Assembly (NCBI GenBank): GCA_039795755.1
Contig: JBDKLF010000056.1
Location: forward strand, 1 to 24,419
Length of the DNA: 24,419 bases
Origin: JANNXY01 sp039795755
GTDB taxonomy: Bacteria; Patescibacteriota; Minisyncoccia; Phycocordibacterales; CAIZIN01
Reading direction: 5' to 3'
Positions 5,849 to 13,009 of this stretch are shown one piece after another. Position 1 is the first letter of the stretch. Every line of letters starts with the position of its first letter. A program made the position numbers and the translations under genes. The notes under the pieces were generated by a model that made no database searches, was not told the origin of the DNA, and worked only from the letters and a program-made list of their open reading frames with translations.

Positions 5849-6193
5849 ATGAACACAGAACACTACAAAGCAAAACTTACTGAAGAAAAGACACGATTAG
5901 TACATGAACTCAAATCGATAGGAAGAAATGTAGGAGCAGATGATTGGGAAGCAACTTCAGGGACTCCTATTGATACTGCTGATGAAACAGAAGTTGCAGA
6001 TAAGTTCGAGGAGCTTGGTATCAATGATGCAGTTGGTGGCGAACTCGAAAAGCAGCTCAAAGATGTTGATGACGCACTCGCAAAGATTGATGATGGAACA
6101 TACGGAATCTGTGAAGTCTCAGGTGAAAAGATCGAAGAAGATCGCCTCGAAGCAAATCCTGCTGCTCGAACATGTAAAGCACATATGAACTAG
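5849..6193 (+). CDS. DksA/TraR-family protein with degenerate zinc finger
   Basis: This 114-residue protein has an N-terminal coiled-coil helix pair (about 5-80) and the C-terminal TraR/DksA segment DDGTYGICEVSGEKIEEDRL followed by EANPAARTCKAH. Family members bind the RNA polymerase secondary channel and alter initiation, usually with a C-x2-C...C-x2-C zinc finger. Here the positions are C88, S91, C109 and H112, so two of four ligands are changed. The finger may hold metal with His only, or be metal-free. The tip acidic residues needed for DksA action cannot be assigned with confidence. It is the second gene of an operon with the membrane-anchored protein and ends before a strong terminator. 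It could equally be a general-stress YteA/YocK-like protein of the same family. Confidence 0.85.
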   Translation: MNTEHYKAKLTEEKTRLVHELKSIGRNVGADDWEATSGTPIDTADETEVADKFEELGINDAVGGELEKQLKDVDDALAKIDDGTYGICEVSGEKIEEDRLEANPAARTCKAHMN

Positions 6194-6226
6194 TAAGTTC
6201 ACGCGGCAGAGTGCGAAAATATAAAC

Positions 6227-6262
6227 AAAACACCTTCATAATATATGAAGGTGTTTTTATTT
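6227..6262 (+). terminator. Terminator of the 4786-6193 operon
   Basis: CACCTTCAT (6231-6239) pairs perfectly with ATGAAGGTG (6245-6253). The stem is extended by A-T pairs, has a 5-base loop, and is followed by TTTTTATTTTG. The A run on the left arm could let it act on the minus strand too, but no minus-strand gene ends here. Confidence 0.8.
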
Positions 6263-6305
6263 TGTATTTACAAAATCTTTATCACTCGTGTGACAGAATT
6301 TCAGT

Positions 6306-7826
6306 ATGAAATTCGCACGATTATCCACTGCTTATACATACATGTTGAAGCAGTACACAGTCTCGGTAGAGACTGATATTACTAGAGGGTTACACAGCTT
6401 TGCTATCGTAGGCCTCCCTGACAAAGGTATTGAAGAAGCGCGAGACAGAGTAAGTGCTGCAATCAAGCATGCAGGATTCAAATCACCTAAGCAAAAAAAT
6501 GAAAAGGTAATTATTTCACTTGCACCGGCACATATTCGCAAAGACGGAAGTGCGTTCGATATGGCAATTGCACTCTCATATCTCTGTGCTGCTGAAGAAA
6601 TAACATTCGATTCCAAAGGTAAAATGTTTGTAGGTGAACTTGCACTCGATGGGTCATTACGTCCAGTAAGAGGAGTGCTTCCACTTGTATTGCATGCTCG
6701 CAACAAAGGCTACAAAGAAATGTATGTTCCATATCACAATGCGCAAGAAGCATCATTAGTAGATGGAATAACAGTATATGGAGTACTTACACTCAAGGAA
6801 TTAGTTGAACATCTCACTCACACAGGAATAACAATTGCTCCACAGGCACGCACAGAAATCATTCGTGAAGAACGAGTGATTACGCATGACTTTGCTGATA
6901 TAAAAGGCCAAGCAATGGCGAAGCGTGCGCTCGAGATTGCAGCAGCGGGTGGTCATAATATATGTATGTATGGCCCACCGGGTACTGGAAAGACCATGCT
7001 CGCTCGTGCATTTGCAGGAATACTGCCGCCGCTTTCATTTCGTGATGCTTTAGAAATTACCGGAATACATTCGATAGCAGGAATACTCGAAGATCAATTA
7101 ATTATGTATCCACCATATCGTTCACCACATCATACTTCCTCGTATGTTTCATTGGTAGGTGGAGGAAGTAATCCTCGTCCTGGTGAAGTGACACTTGCGC
7201 ATAGAGGAGTACTCTTTCTCGACGAGCTTCCAGAGTTCGACAAGAAAGTGCTCGAATGTCTACGCCAGCCACTCGAAGATCGAGTGATTACAGTTGCTCG
7301 TGCAAAGGGAAGTGTGACATATCCAGCACATGTGATGCTTGTTGCTGCGATGAATCCTTGCCCATGTGGATTTCGTGGATCATCTCAGCAGGCATGCAAA
7401 TGTAAGCCACATGACCTTGCTCGTTATGAGCGAAAAATATCTGGACCAATTATCGATCGTATTGATATGTGGGTAGAGGTATCCGCTATTGACCACAGTG
7501 TGCTTCTTGATAATACGCAGTATGGTGAAGCAAGCAAAGATATTGCACTTCGCATCGCTCACACAAGAGAAATACAAATAGAGCGATATGGAAAAGAAAA
7601 AACAAATAGTGAGCTCACTGCTCGAGATATTAAGTCACAAGTAAACATGAGTGCAGCAGCACGGACATTACTTGAACAAAGTGCCAAACATATGATGCTC
7701 TCACCTCGTGGCTTTCATCGAGTGATCAAGCTCGCACGAACAATTGCTGATATTGAAGAGTGTGTATGTATCGAAGAAAAGCACATTCTCGAAGCGTTAC
7801 AATATCGTCCCAAGGTTCTGGAATAA
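6306..7826 (+). CDS. comM: YifB/ComM-type Mg-chelatase-like AAA+ ATPase
   Basis: The 506-residue length is typical of the family. ComM is a hexameric helicase that promotes branch migration when imported single-stranded DNA is integrated during natural transformation. The protein has the N-terminal ChlI-like domain (about 1-170, with EARDRVSAAIKHAGF and the SLAPAHIRKDGSAFD segment), Walker A GPPGTGKT at 223-230, Walker B VLFLDE at 302-307, the Cys-containing MNPCPCG motif at about 350-356 and the C-terminal Mg-chelatase domain with SPRGFHRVIKLARTIAD. All key motifs are intact. Start ATG 6306 gives the canonical N-terminus; a CAGAAT box lies six bases upstream. It runs convergently into the M23 gene with one base between stop codons and no terminator. 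Confidence 0.93.
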   Translation: MKFARLSTAYTYMLKQYTVSVETDITRGLHSFAIVGLPDKGIEEARDRVSAAIKHAGFKSPKQKNEKVIISLAPAHIRKDGSAFDMAIALSYLCAAEEITFDSKGKMFVGELALDGSLRPVRGVLPLVLHARNKGYKEMYVPYHNAQEASLVDGITVYGVLTLKELVEHLTHTGITIAPQARTEIIREERVITHDFADIKGQAMAKRALEIAAAGGHNICMYGPPGTGKTMLARAFAGILPPLSFRDALEITGIHSIAGILEDQLIMYPPYRSPHHTSSYVSLVGGGSNPRPGEVTLAHRGVLFLDELPEFDKKVLECLRQPLEDRVITVARAKGSVTYPAHVMLVAAMNPCPCGFRGSSQQACKCKPHDLARYERKISGPIIDRIDMWVEVSAIDHSVLLDNTQYGEASKDIALRIAHTREIQIERYGKEKTNSELTARDIKSQVNMSAAARTLLEQSAKHMMLSPRGFHRVIKLARTIADIEECVCIEEKHILEALQYRPKVLE

Positions 7827-7827
7827 A

Positions 7828-8835
7828 CTAGAATGGATTAGCGGCACCACGAACCTCGAAGTGGAGATGGGTTCCTGTTGATTTACCAGTACTTCCCATA
7901 GTTCCGATCTGATCTCCTTGTTCCACTGTCATACCTGCACTCGTCTGTACGTCTGTAAGATGGGCGTAGAGAGTCTGAGTACCGTTACTGTGTTTGATTA
8001 CGACATAGTTACCGTATCCTCCGTTCCATCCATCTGCCTTGGCAATAATGACTTCTCCTCCTGCTGCTGCATAGATAGGTGCACCTGAGTATGATGCAAG
8101 GTCAACACCGTTATGTCCATGGACTCCTTGTGTTCGTACACCACCCTTGATCGGTCGCTTGAAATATCCAGGAATACTGTTGCCACCAGCACTTGCAACT
8201 GAAGAAAGTGAAGCGTTTGCCTTGATAATTGGGGTTTCTGCATCAGGGATGATAATAGTGTCACCTGCTACAAGTGCACCCGTAATACCGTTGAATGAAG
8301 TGATTTCTTCGGCATCAGACTTGTATGCCTTGGCGATTGAAGCAACGGTATCACCCTTCTTGATGGTGTACTTGATACCAGTCACAGGGAGAATGGTAAG
8401 AATCTGACCTTCCTTGATAGATCCAGTAAGATTATTAGCCCATTTGATAGTATTTACAGACACGCCGAACATTTCAGCAATTTGGGAGAGATTATCACCT
8501 TTTCGAACCTCATAAATACTGATATTTTCTGCCTCAGGCTTGTATTCATCGGTTCCTGCAGGTGAAACAGTGGGTTCGCTTACCAAGGTATTGTCTTCAA
8601 TCGTAATCGCGCTTCCTCCAGTAGGGCCGGTAATACCACCATTAGTCTCGACAATTGAGAGCGACTGGAGACTTTGGCTTGCACCGAGACTAGCAATATC
8701 CTGAGTATCGGTCTTTTTGAACAAATTAACGATATTACTAAGAAGGCTTGCCTCAGTCTGCTTTGGGATACTATAGATAAAAGAAGCAGACACTATATAA
8801 GCGCTTAACAGAGCCATATTTACTAACTTGGGCAC
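7828..8835 (-). CDS. Secreted LysM + M23 peptidoglycan endopeptidase
   Basis: This 335-residue envelope hydrolase would cleave peptide cross-links of peptidoglycan. Order of parts: signal peptide or anchor (about 1-28), linker, LysM 1 (about 106-150, IYEVRKGDNLSQIAEMFGV), LysM 2 (about 154-198, YTIKKGDTVASIAKAY), then the M23/LytM domain. Zinc ligands are present: H241 and D245 in HNGVD, and H323 and H325 in THLHFE; H292 in YAHL is the usual catalytic His. The enzyme therefore looks active. The chosen start is GTG 8835, because MPKLVN supplies the basic residue expected before the hydrophobic core; ATG 8817 is the alternative. The protein ends almost at the last conserved residues of the domain. 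Likely roles are cell division, or opening of the wall for the envelope machinery encoded nearby. Confidence 0.9.
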   Translation of the reverse strand: MPKLVNMALLSAYIVSASFIYSIPKQTEASLLSNIVNLFKKTDTQDIASLGASQSLQSLSIVETNGGITGPTGGSAITIEDNTLVSEPTVSPAGTDEYKPEAENISIYEVRKGDNLSQIAEMFGVSVNTIKWANNLTGSIKEGQILTILPVTGIKYTIKKGDTVASIAKAYKSDAEEITSFNGITGALVAGDTIIIPDAETPIIKANASLSSVASAGGNSIPGYFKRPIKGGVRTQGVHGHNGVDLASYSGAPIYAAAGGEVIIAKADGWNGGYGNYVVIKHSNGTQTLYAHLTDVQTSAGMTVEQGDQIGTMGSTGKSTGTHLHFEVRGAANPF

Positions 8836-9048
8836 AGAAAAACGGGGTTTTATATACGTGGATTAGTGTATAAGTTCGGTCTGAATTCAGCATGAGCACT
8901 CTTGACGTTTCCTGGAATTTCTATCGGTAAGGTATATATTACCCCTCTACCGGGAGGAGTCAACCTTTACAAAAATAGGTAATGTGGACAAAAAGGGGAC
9001 AAAAAAGGTGCTAAATCTATTATACATATATATAATGTATGTATTCTT
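8836..9048. promoter_or_regulatory. Divergent intergenic region with overlapping dyads
   Basis: It separates the M23 gene (minus) from the 1205-residue gene (plus). GGTAA and TTACC arms enclose eight bases near 8927-8944, and an overlapping CGGTA...TACCG pairing is possible with the downstream CTACCGGGAG, so the two folds exclude each other. CCTC...GAGG follows. Nearer the plus gene there is a direct repeat GGACAAAAA (two copies around 8985-9006) and an AT-rich palindrome ATTATA-6-TATAAT (9019-9036). The TATAAT at 9031-9036 is a candidate -10 box, 12 bases before ATG 9049. No known riboswitch was recognised. Confidence 0.4.
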
Positions 9049-12000
9049 ATGACAGAAAGATCAAAAGTAAAGGCAGAGAAGGCACCTCGAAAGAGCAAGA
9101 AAGCTCTCGAAGCAGAACATCAGGCAGAATTCGAAGCTGTTATTGCTCAGGCACAGACCATTGATCAATTATGTGCAGTTGTTGGAAACCATGAAGGAGC
9201 GTTTGAAATTGATGCTCAAGGATTCAAGGGCGAAGTTGACCCAGCTACCGTAGTTGAGGTTATCAAAGAATACAAAGAGGGAACTATGTCACGTGTGCGA
9301 ATGCTTCCTCGATACCTCACGCAGGCAGCTGCGCACCTTGTTCGTATTCAACGGCCTGTGATTGATCTTCGTAATGCTCCTGAAGTAACAAGTGACGATC
9401 CAAAATTTCGCGTAGAAGAAATCGATGCTAACCTTAAGGTAATTACACAGCAAATGCAGGCTGTTGAAGGAAATCTGAAAGATCTTAACGAAACACACAA
9501 AACACTTACACTTCGTTCGGATAGAACATTGTGGGAAGCACATATTGATCTTTTGAATGATACGCTGAAGTCATATCGAGATCTCGAAGCTGACTATCTC
9601 AAGCAAAAAGCTGCGCTTGAAAAGAAAGGTGTTGCTCCAAAAGCGGACGAAAAAGATAAGAAAGTATCAGGTCCTGAAAAGAAAACAATTGTTGGTCAAC
9701 TTGGTTTGACTCCTGAGCAACTTGCTGAACTAAGTAAATTAGGTTCACTTGAAGAGGTACTTAAATATCTGAAGGATGCAGATGAAAAAAATGAGGATCA
9801 TTTCATGAATCTTGGACTTACTATTATGGGTCTTGAAGATCTTTTACGTCTTACTGAACTAAGAGATCGAAAGGATGCAATTGCACGAATTGATAAAAAT
9901 GTAAGACGCTCCATTCAGCCACTTATTGATGCGTATGTGGGTACCGTCCCACCAGCTCCGTCTCCCGTTCCTGCACCTATACCGACTCCAACTCCTACAC
10001 CAACCCCAGCTCCAGTTCCACCGACACCTACAGGTTCTGCACCTGGTACACCACCTTCTGGTCCCAACAACATTACTCCTCCGCCTATTGCAGCCCCTGC
10101 TCCTGCGCCGGCTAATCCAAATGCCACTCCTGCTCCCGCACCAACTCCAGTTCCTGGTAACCCGAATGCTGCGCCAACTCCAAATCCAGTTCCGCCAACA
10201 GCACCACAAGCACCACAGCGAGCTCCTTCATCAGATCTTCTTACAATTGATAATCAAGAAAAGGAGATTGCAGATTTGAACGCTGCACTCGCGAAGCTTT
10301 CACCTACTGATCCATTGCGAAAAGTACTTACTGAAAGAATAGTATCAATCAATTCAGAGATTAATGCTCATAAGGGTGATTGGGCAAAGGAAGAACAAGA
10401 GGCAGCAAAAGAGCTTAATAGTGCTCGAGCGGAATATGTTGTTGAACATATGAAGGAGAGAAAATCTCAAGGTGGAATTTTCAAAAGAAGCTTCAGAAAA
10501 ATCTTTGGTCTCAAAAAGGAAGAATCACCAACATTCAAGCTTGCTCAAGAGAAATACAACATGATGCAGAAGCGTTATGCGAATGCAGTTGCACAAGGAG
10601 AATGGGAAATTCACCGAAATCTCGGTGGAGACATTCCATTTGGAACTCCAGAATTCGAGGCACTTAATGCAAAGATCAAAGCTCGTCAGATTCAGAGAGT
10701 GATGATTCCGGAGTATGCACGACTCAAGGAAGTTGAAGCAGAGACGCTACCGCCAGTCGAGAAAGGACGATTCCGCAAAATGCTCGAAGCATATGGTGGT
10801 ATGAGCCGCACCAAGAGAATTCTCATTGGAGCTGCAATTACTTCAATTCCTGCTGCATTTGTATCTGGATATTTGTTCGCGGGAACCGTACTTCGTAAAG
10901 CAGTTCGAGCTACACTTGCAATGACTATCGGTGCAGGATACGCAGAACGATACGGACGAAAGAAAAATCAAGAGTTACAAACTGAACATGATGAAGGGGT
11001 TGAGGAACTCAATGATAGTTACAATCTCTTTGGTAATACACAAGAGGTTGCGGACTTCGAACGTGCGACTGATAAAAAACGAAGAAAAGTTGCACTCAAG
11101 AAAATGGGGGTTGCAGCATTGTTCGGTGGAGGAAGCTCATTACTCATTGGGGCGCTCGATAATGCATTTTTGAATCCCGGTGGCGCAAGTGTTCCTGAGA
11201 CAACCAACAAACCTGCTTCTGGTACTGCTCCTTTGCCAGCGGGTACTGTTGACGGAACTGTATCTGCACCGGGAACTGCACCTTCAAATATAGACGATTC
11301 ATCAATTATGGATGAATATGTACGAACTCATGGTGTTCCAGAATCAGCGCCGATGGATCCATATCAGCAAGCACTCGAGAACAATGATGGTATCCCAGAG
11401 AATCATCTCGGAGTAGGTTCTGAAGGTACGTATGGGGAAGATTTTGATCGTGTGACTGCAAAGCCAGATTTTAAACCATTTGGAGATGATGGTACTTCAC
11501 CAAAAGTTCCTTCTGCCGACCCAATTATGGATGAATATGTACGAACAAATGGCGTTCCAGAATCAGCAGGCGGTGCACTTAAGCGAGGGTTAGATTTGAA
11601 ACCATTTGGATATGATGGAACGACACCAAAAGTTCCTTCTGCTGATCCAATCATGGATGAGTATGTTCGTACCAAGGGTGTTCCGGTTTCTGCTGGTTCA
11701 CCCACACAAGTTAGTCCTGGTGTACCACCAACAACTCCGGTGAGTGTTGAAGCTCCAGGTGGCGTACCGGCAAAGACATTTACTGATCTCATTGAAGATA
11801 AAATGCGTGGAGCGAGAGTGCTCAAAGGTGATTCAGCTGAATTATCTGCAAAACGTATATTTGAACAGCATGCAAAGGAATTAGGATTTGATGAAAGTAA
11901 AGGAATATCTGTTCGCAAGTGGGCAGAAGGTCGAGTTGAACAATTGGTTAAAGATCATCCTGAAGTCCGAGGCGCAATAACTCATAATGGTAACAGTATC

Positions 12001-12666
12001 AAAATTGGATTTAATGCAGATGGCAGTGTCAGCAAAGTTGAAATTCTCAAGGGTGAAGGTCTCGCACCACGTGTGAATGGTGAAGTGATTGGTGCACCAA
12101 AAGGTAGTGTTCCTGAATCAGTTGCTAAGCCTGCTTTAGAAAAGCCTACAGCAGCTCCTCGAGTTGCAGCTTCAACTGAACCACGAATCACTCGCCCCTC
12201 AGTTACTCCAAAAGTACCAGCAACAGCAACTGCGCCTGTGACACCAACGACACCTGTTAATGCTATTCCAAATGTAGCTCCAGAAGTATTAGCCAAAGCA
12301 GTAGGGAAGGCATTGCCAGAACGTGTAGCAGAGATCTTCCCGCCGAAGGTACGATTTTTTGGTCCATTTCGTCTTGGTACTGAATCAGTCAAAGGTATGG
12401 TAAATGATGAGCGTTGGATTAGAGTTGGTAATGTAGATGCAGGCCGATTTCTAAAGGCAGACATGTCAAATGTTCCTCAGTTTCTTGCTCAGAATAATCT
12501 TCCAAGAGAAATTACGGGAGGACAATTGAGCGCAATAAGAGAATTGGTTGATGTTGGTAATCGTGCTGGTGTAATAAAACCAGGTATGACAATTGGTAAT
12601 GTGGCAAAGGCAGTGATTGAGCAGGAAGAAGCAGGTAAACTTGCAGCGACGGCTGTTAAAAAATAA
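9049..12666 (+). CDS. Giant repeat-bearing membrane-associated protein, 1205 residues
   Basis: I do not recognise this protein. From the N-terminus it has a basic start; a helical, probably coiled-coil region (about 20-290); a Pro/Ala/Thr low-complexity linker (about 299-391); a second charged helical region (about 400-580); two hydrophobic segments (about 590-635, with ILIGAAITSIPAAFVSGYLF, and about 687-708); then a long Pro/Thr-rich tail containing three IMDEYVRTxGVPxSA motifs (residues 753, 826 and 868). It ends in a mixed domain of about 110 residues (FFGPFRLGTESVKGM onward). There is no signal peptide, so the long N-terminal part is probably cytoplasmic and the repeats probably outside, if the hydrophobic segments span the membrane as a hairpin or singly. 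The next gene begins eight bases after its stop. A structural or scaffold role is an inference. Confidence 0.75.
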   Translation: MTERSKVKAEKAPRKSKKALEAEHQAEFEAVIAQAQTIDQLCAVVGNHEGAFEIDAQGFKGEVDPATVVEVIKEYKEGTMSRVRMLPRYLTQAAAHLVRIQRPVIDLRNAPEVTSDDPKFRVEEIDANLKVITQQMQAVEGNLKDLNETHKTLTLRSDRTLWEAHIDLLNDTLKSYRDLEADYLKQKAALEKKGVAPKADEKDKKVSGPEKKTIVGQLGLTPEQLAELSKLGSLEEVLKYLKDADEKNEDHFMNLGLTIMGLEDLLRLTELRDRKDAIARIDKNVRRSIQPLIDAYVGTVPPAPSPVPAPIPTPTPTPTPAPVPPTPTGSAPGTPPSGPNNITPPPIAAPAPAPANPNATPAPAPTPVPGNPNAAPTPNPVPPTAPQAPQRAPSSDLLTIDNQEKEIADLNAALAKLSPTDPLRKVLTERIVSINSEINAHKGDWAKEEQEAAKELNSARAEYVVEHMKERKSQGGIFKRSFRKIFGLKKEESPTFKLAQEKYNMMQKRYANAVAQGEWEIHRNLGGDIPFGTPEFEALNAKIKARQIQRVMIPEYARLKEVEAETLPPVEKGRFRKMLEAYGGMSRTKRILIGAAITSIPAAFVSGYLFAGTVLRKAVRATLAMTIGAGYAERYGRKKNQELQTEHDEGVEELNDSYNLFGNTQEVADFERATDKKRRKVALKKMGVAALFGGGSSLLIGALDNAFLNPGGASVPETTNKPASGTAPLPAGTVDGTVSAPGTAPSNIDDSSIMDEYVRTHGVPESAPMDPYQQALENNDGIPENHLGVGSEGTYGEDFDRVTAKPDFKPFGDDGTSPKVPSADPIMDEYVRTNGVPESAGGALKRGLDLKPFGYDGTTPKVPSADPIMDEYVRTKGVPVSAGSPTQVSPGVPPTTPVSVEAPGGVPAKTFTDLIEDKMRGARVLKGDSAELSAKRIFEQHAKELGFDESKGISVRKWAEGRVEQLVKDHPEVRGAITHNGNSIKIGFNADGSVSKVEILKGEGLAPRVNGEVIGAPKGSVPESVAKPALEKPTAAPRVAASTEPRITRPSVTPKVPATATAPVTPTTPVNAIPNVAPEVLAKAVGKALPERVAEIFPPKVRFFGPFRLGTESVKGMVNDERWIRVGNVDAGRFLKADMSNVPQFLAQNNLPREITGGQLSAIRELVDVGNRAGVIKPGMTIGNVAKAVIEQEEAGKLAATAVKK
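9945..10222 (+). repeat. Proline-rich low-complexity coding segment
   Basis: About 92 codons dominated by Pro, Ala, Thr and Asn, with runs such as PTPTPTPTPAPVPPTPTG and two related NPN(A)-TPAP blocks. The repetitive CCA/ACT codons also create a long antisense open frame that is an artefact. It is a flexible linker between two helical regions and a place where copy number may vary between strains. Confidence 0.7.
11467..11697 (+). repeat. 42-residue tandem repeat with conserved IMDEYVRT motif
   Basis: Units begin at 11467 and 11593, exactly 126 bases apart. They read D-F/L-KPFG-x-DGT-S/T-PKVPSAD followed by PIMDEYVRTxGVPxSAG. A third, partial copy of the motif lies upstream at 11305-11349. 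Protein identity between units is much higher than expected by chance while silent sites differ, so the repeat is not a fresh duplication and appears maintained by selection. Confidence 0.8.
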
Positions 12667-12674
12667 CATATCCT

Positions 12675-12986
12675 ATGAAGCACCTTATTGATACAAATTT
12701 GATACAAACACTCGGACTCGACAAATTGAGCCCTGAAGAACAGGAGCAGATTCTTGTCGATATAGGTGATGTCATCTACCAGTCAATTATCAGTCGAGCA
12801 ATTCAAGCGCTTTCTAACAAAGACAAAGTAGAACTCGATCATCTCCTCGCTGACAAGCCTGATTTTGACCAAATTGGGAACTTCATGTACGAGCATATTC
12901 CTCATATTGATCGTATTGCTGAAGAAGAAATCAATAATTTCAAAAAGATTGCATTGCAAACAGTGCAAGGAGTAGCGGCTGCTTAA
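12675..12986 (+). CDS. Small acidic helical protein, possibly DUF5663-like
   Basis: This 103-residue protein, predicted mostly helical and acidic, has no signal peptide or membrane segment. Its start MKHLIDTNLIQTLGLDKLSP, the EEQEQILVDIGDVIYQSII stretch and the NKDKVELDHLL segment resemble, from memory, the small DUF5663 proteins that occur in CPR genomes. The family assignment is tentative and no function is known. The ATG lies eight bases after the stop of the 1205-residue gene with no terminator between, so the two are probably cotranscribed. The following helicase gene has its own -10 box 10 bases after this stop. Confidence 0.7.
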   Translation: MKHLIDTNLIQTLGLDKLSPEEQEQILVDIGDVIYQSIISRAIQALSNKDKVELDHLLADKPDFDQIGNFMYEHIPHIDRIAEEEINNFKKIALQTVQGVAAA

Positions 12987-12993
12987 GAAGGGG

Positions 12994-13002
12994 TGCTATA
13001 AT
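12994..13002 (+). promoter_or_regulatory. Extended -10 promoter of the helicase gene
   Basis: TGCTATAAT is a perfect extended -10 element (TGnTATAAT), seven bases before ATG 13010. An extended -10 can act without a -35 box, and none is seen. The transcript would be leaderless. Confidence 0.6.
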
Positions 13003-13009
13003 AGTTCGC

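Noticed and set aside
8300..9048. c-di-AMP riboswitch before the LysM/M23 gene
   Set aside because: Such riboswitches often control wall hydrolases, but the conserved elements could not be recognised in the 213-base leader region.
9859..10279. Long frames antisense and out of frame in the Pro-rich region of the giant gene
   Set aside because: They are products of the repetitive CCA/ACT/GCT codons. Their translations are low-complexity Arg/Trp/Ser or Leu/Gln/His and have no start signals.
11403..12464. Antisense frames of 160-171 codons in the tail of the giant gene
   Set aside because: They mirror the Pro/Thr-rich sense frame, have no promoter or start context, and end without any terminator.
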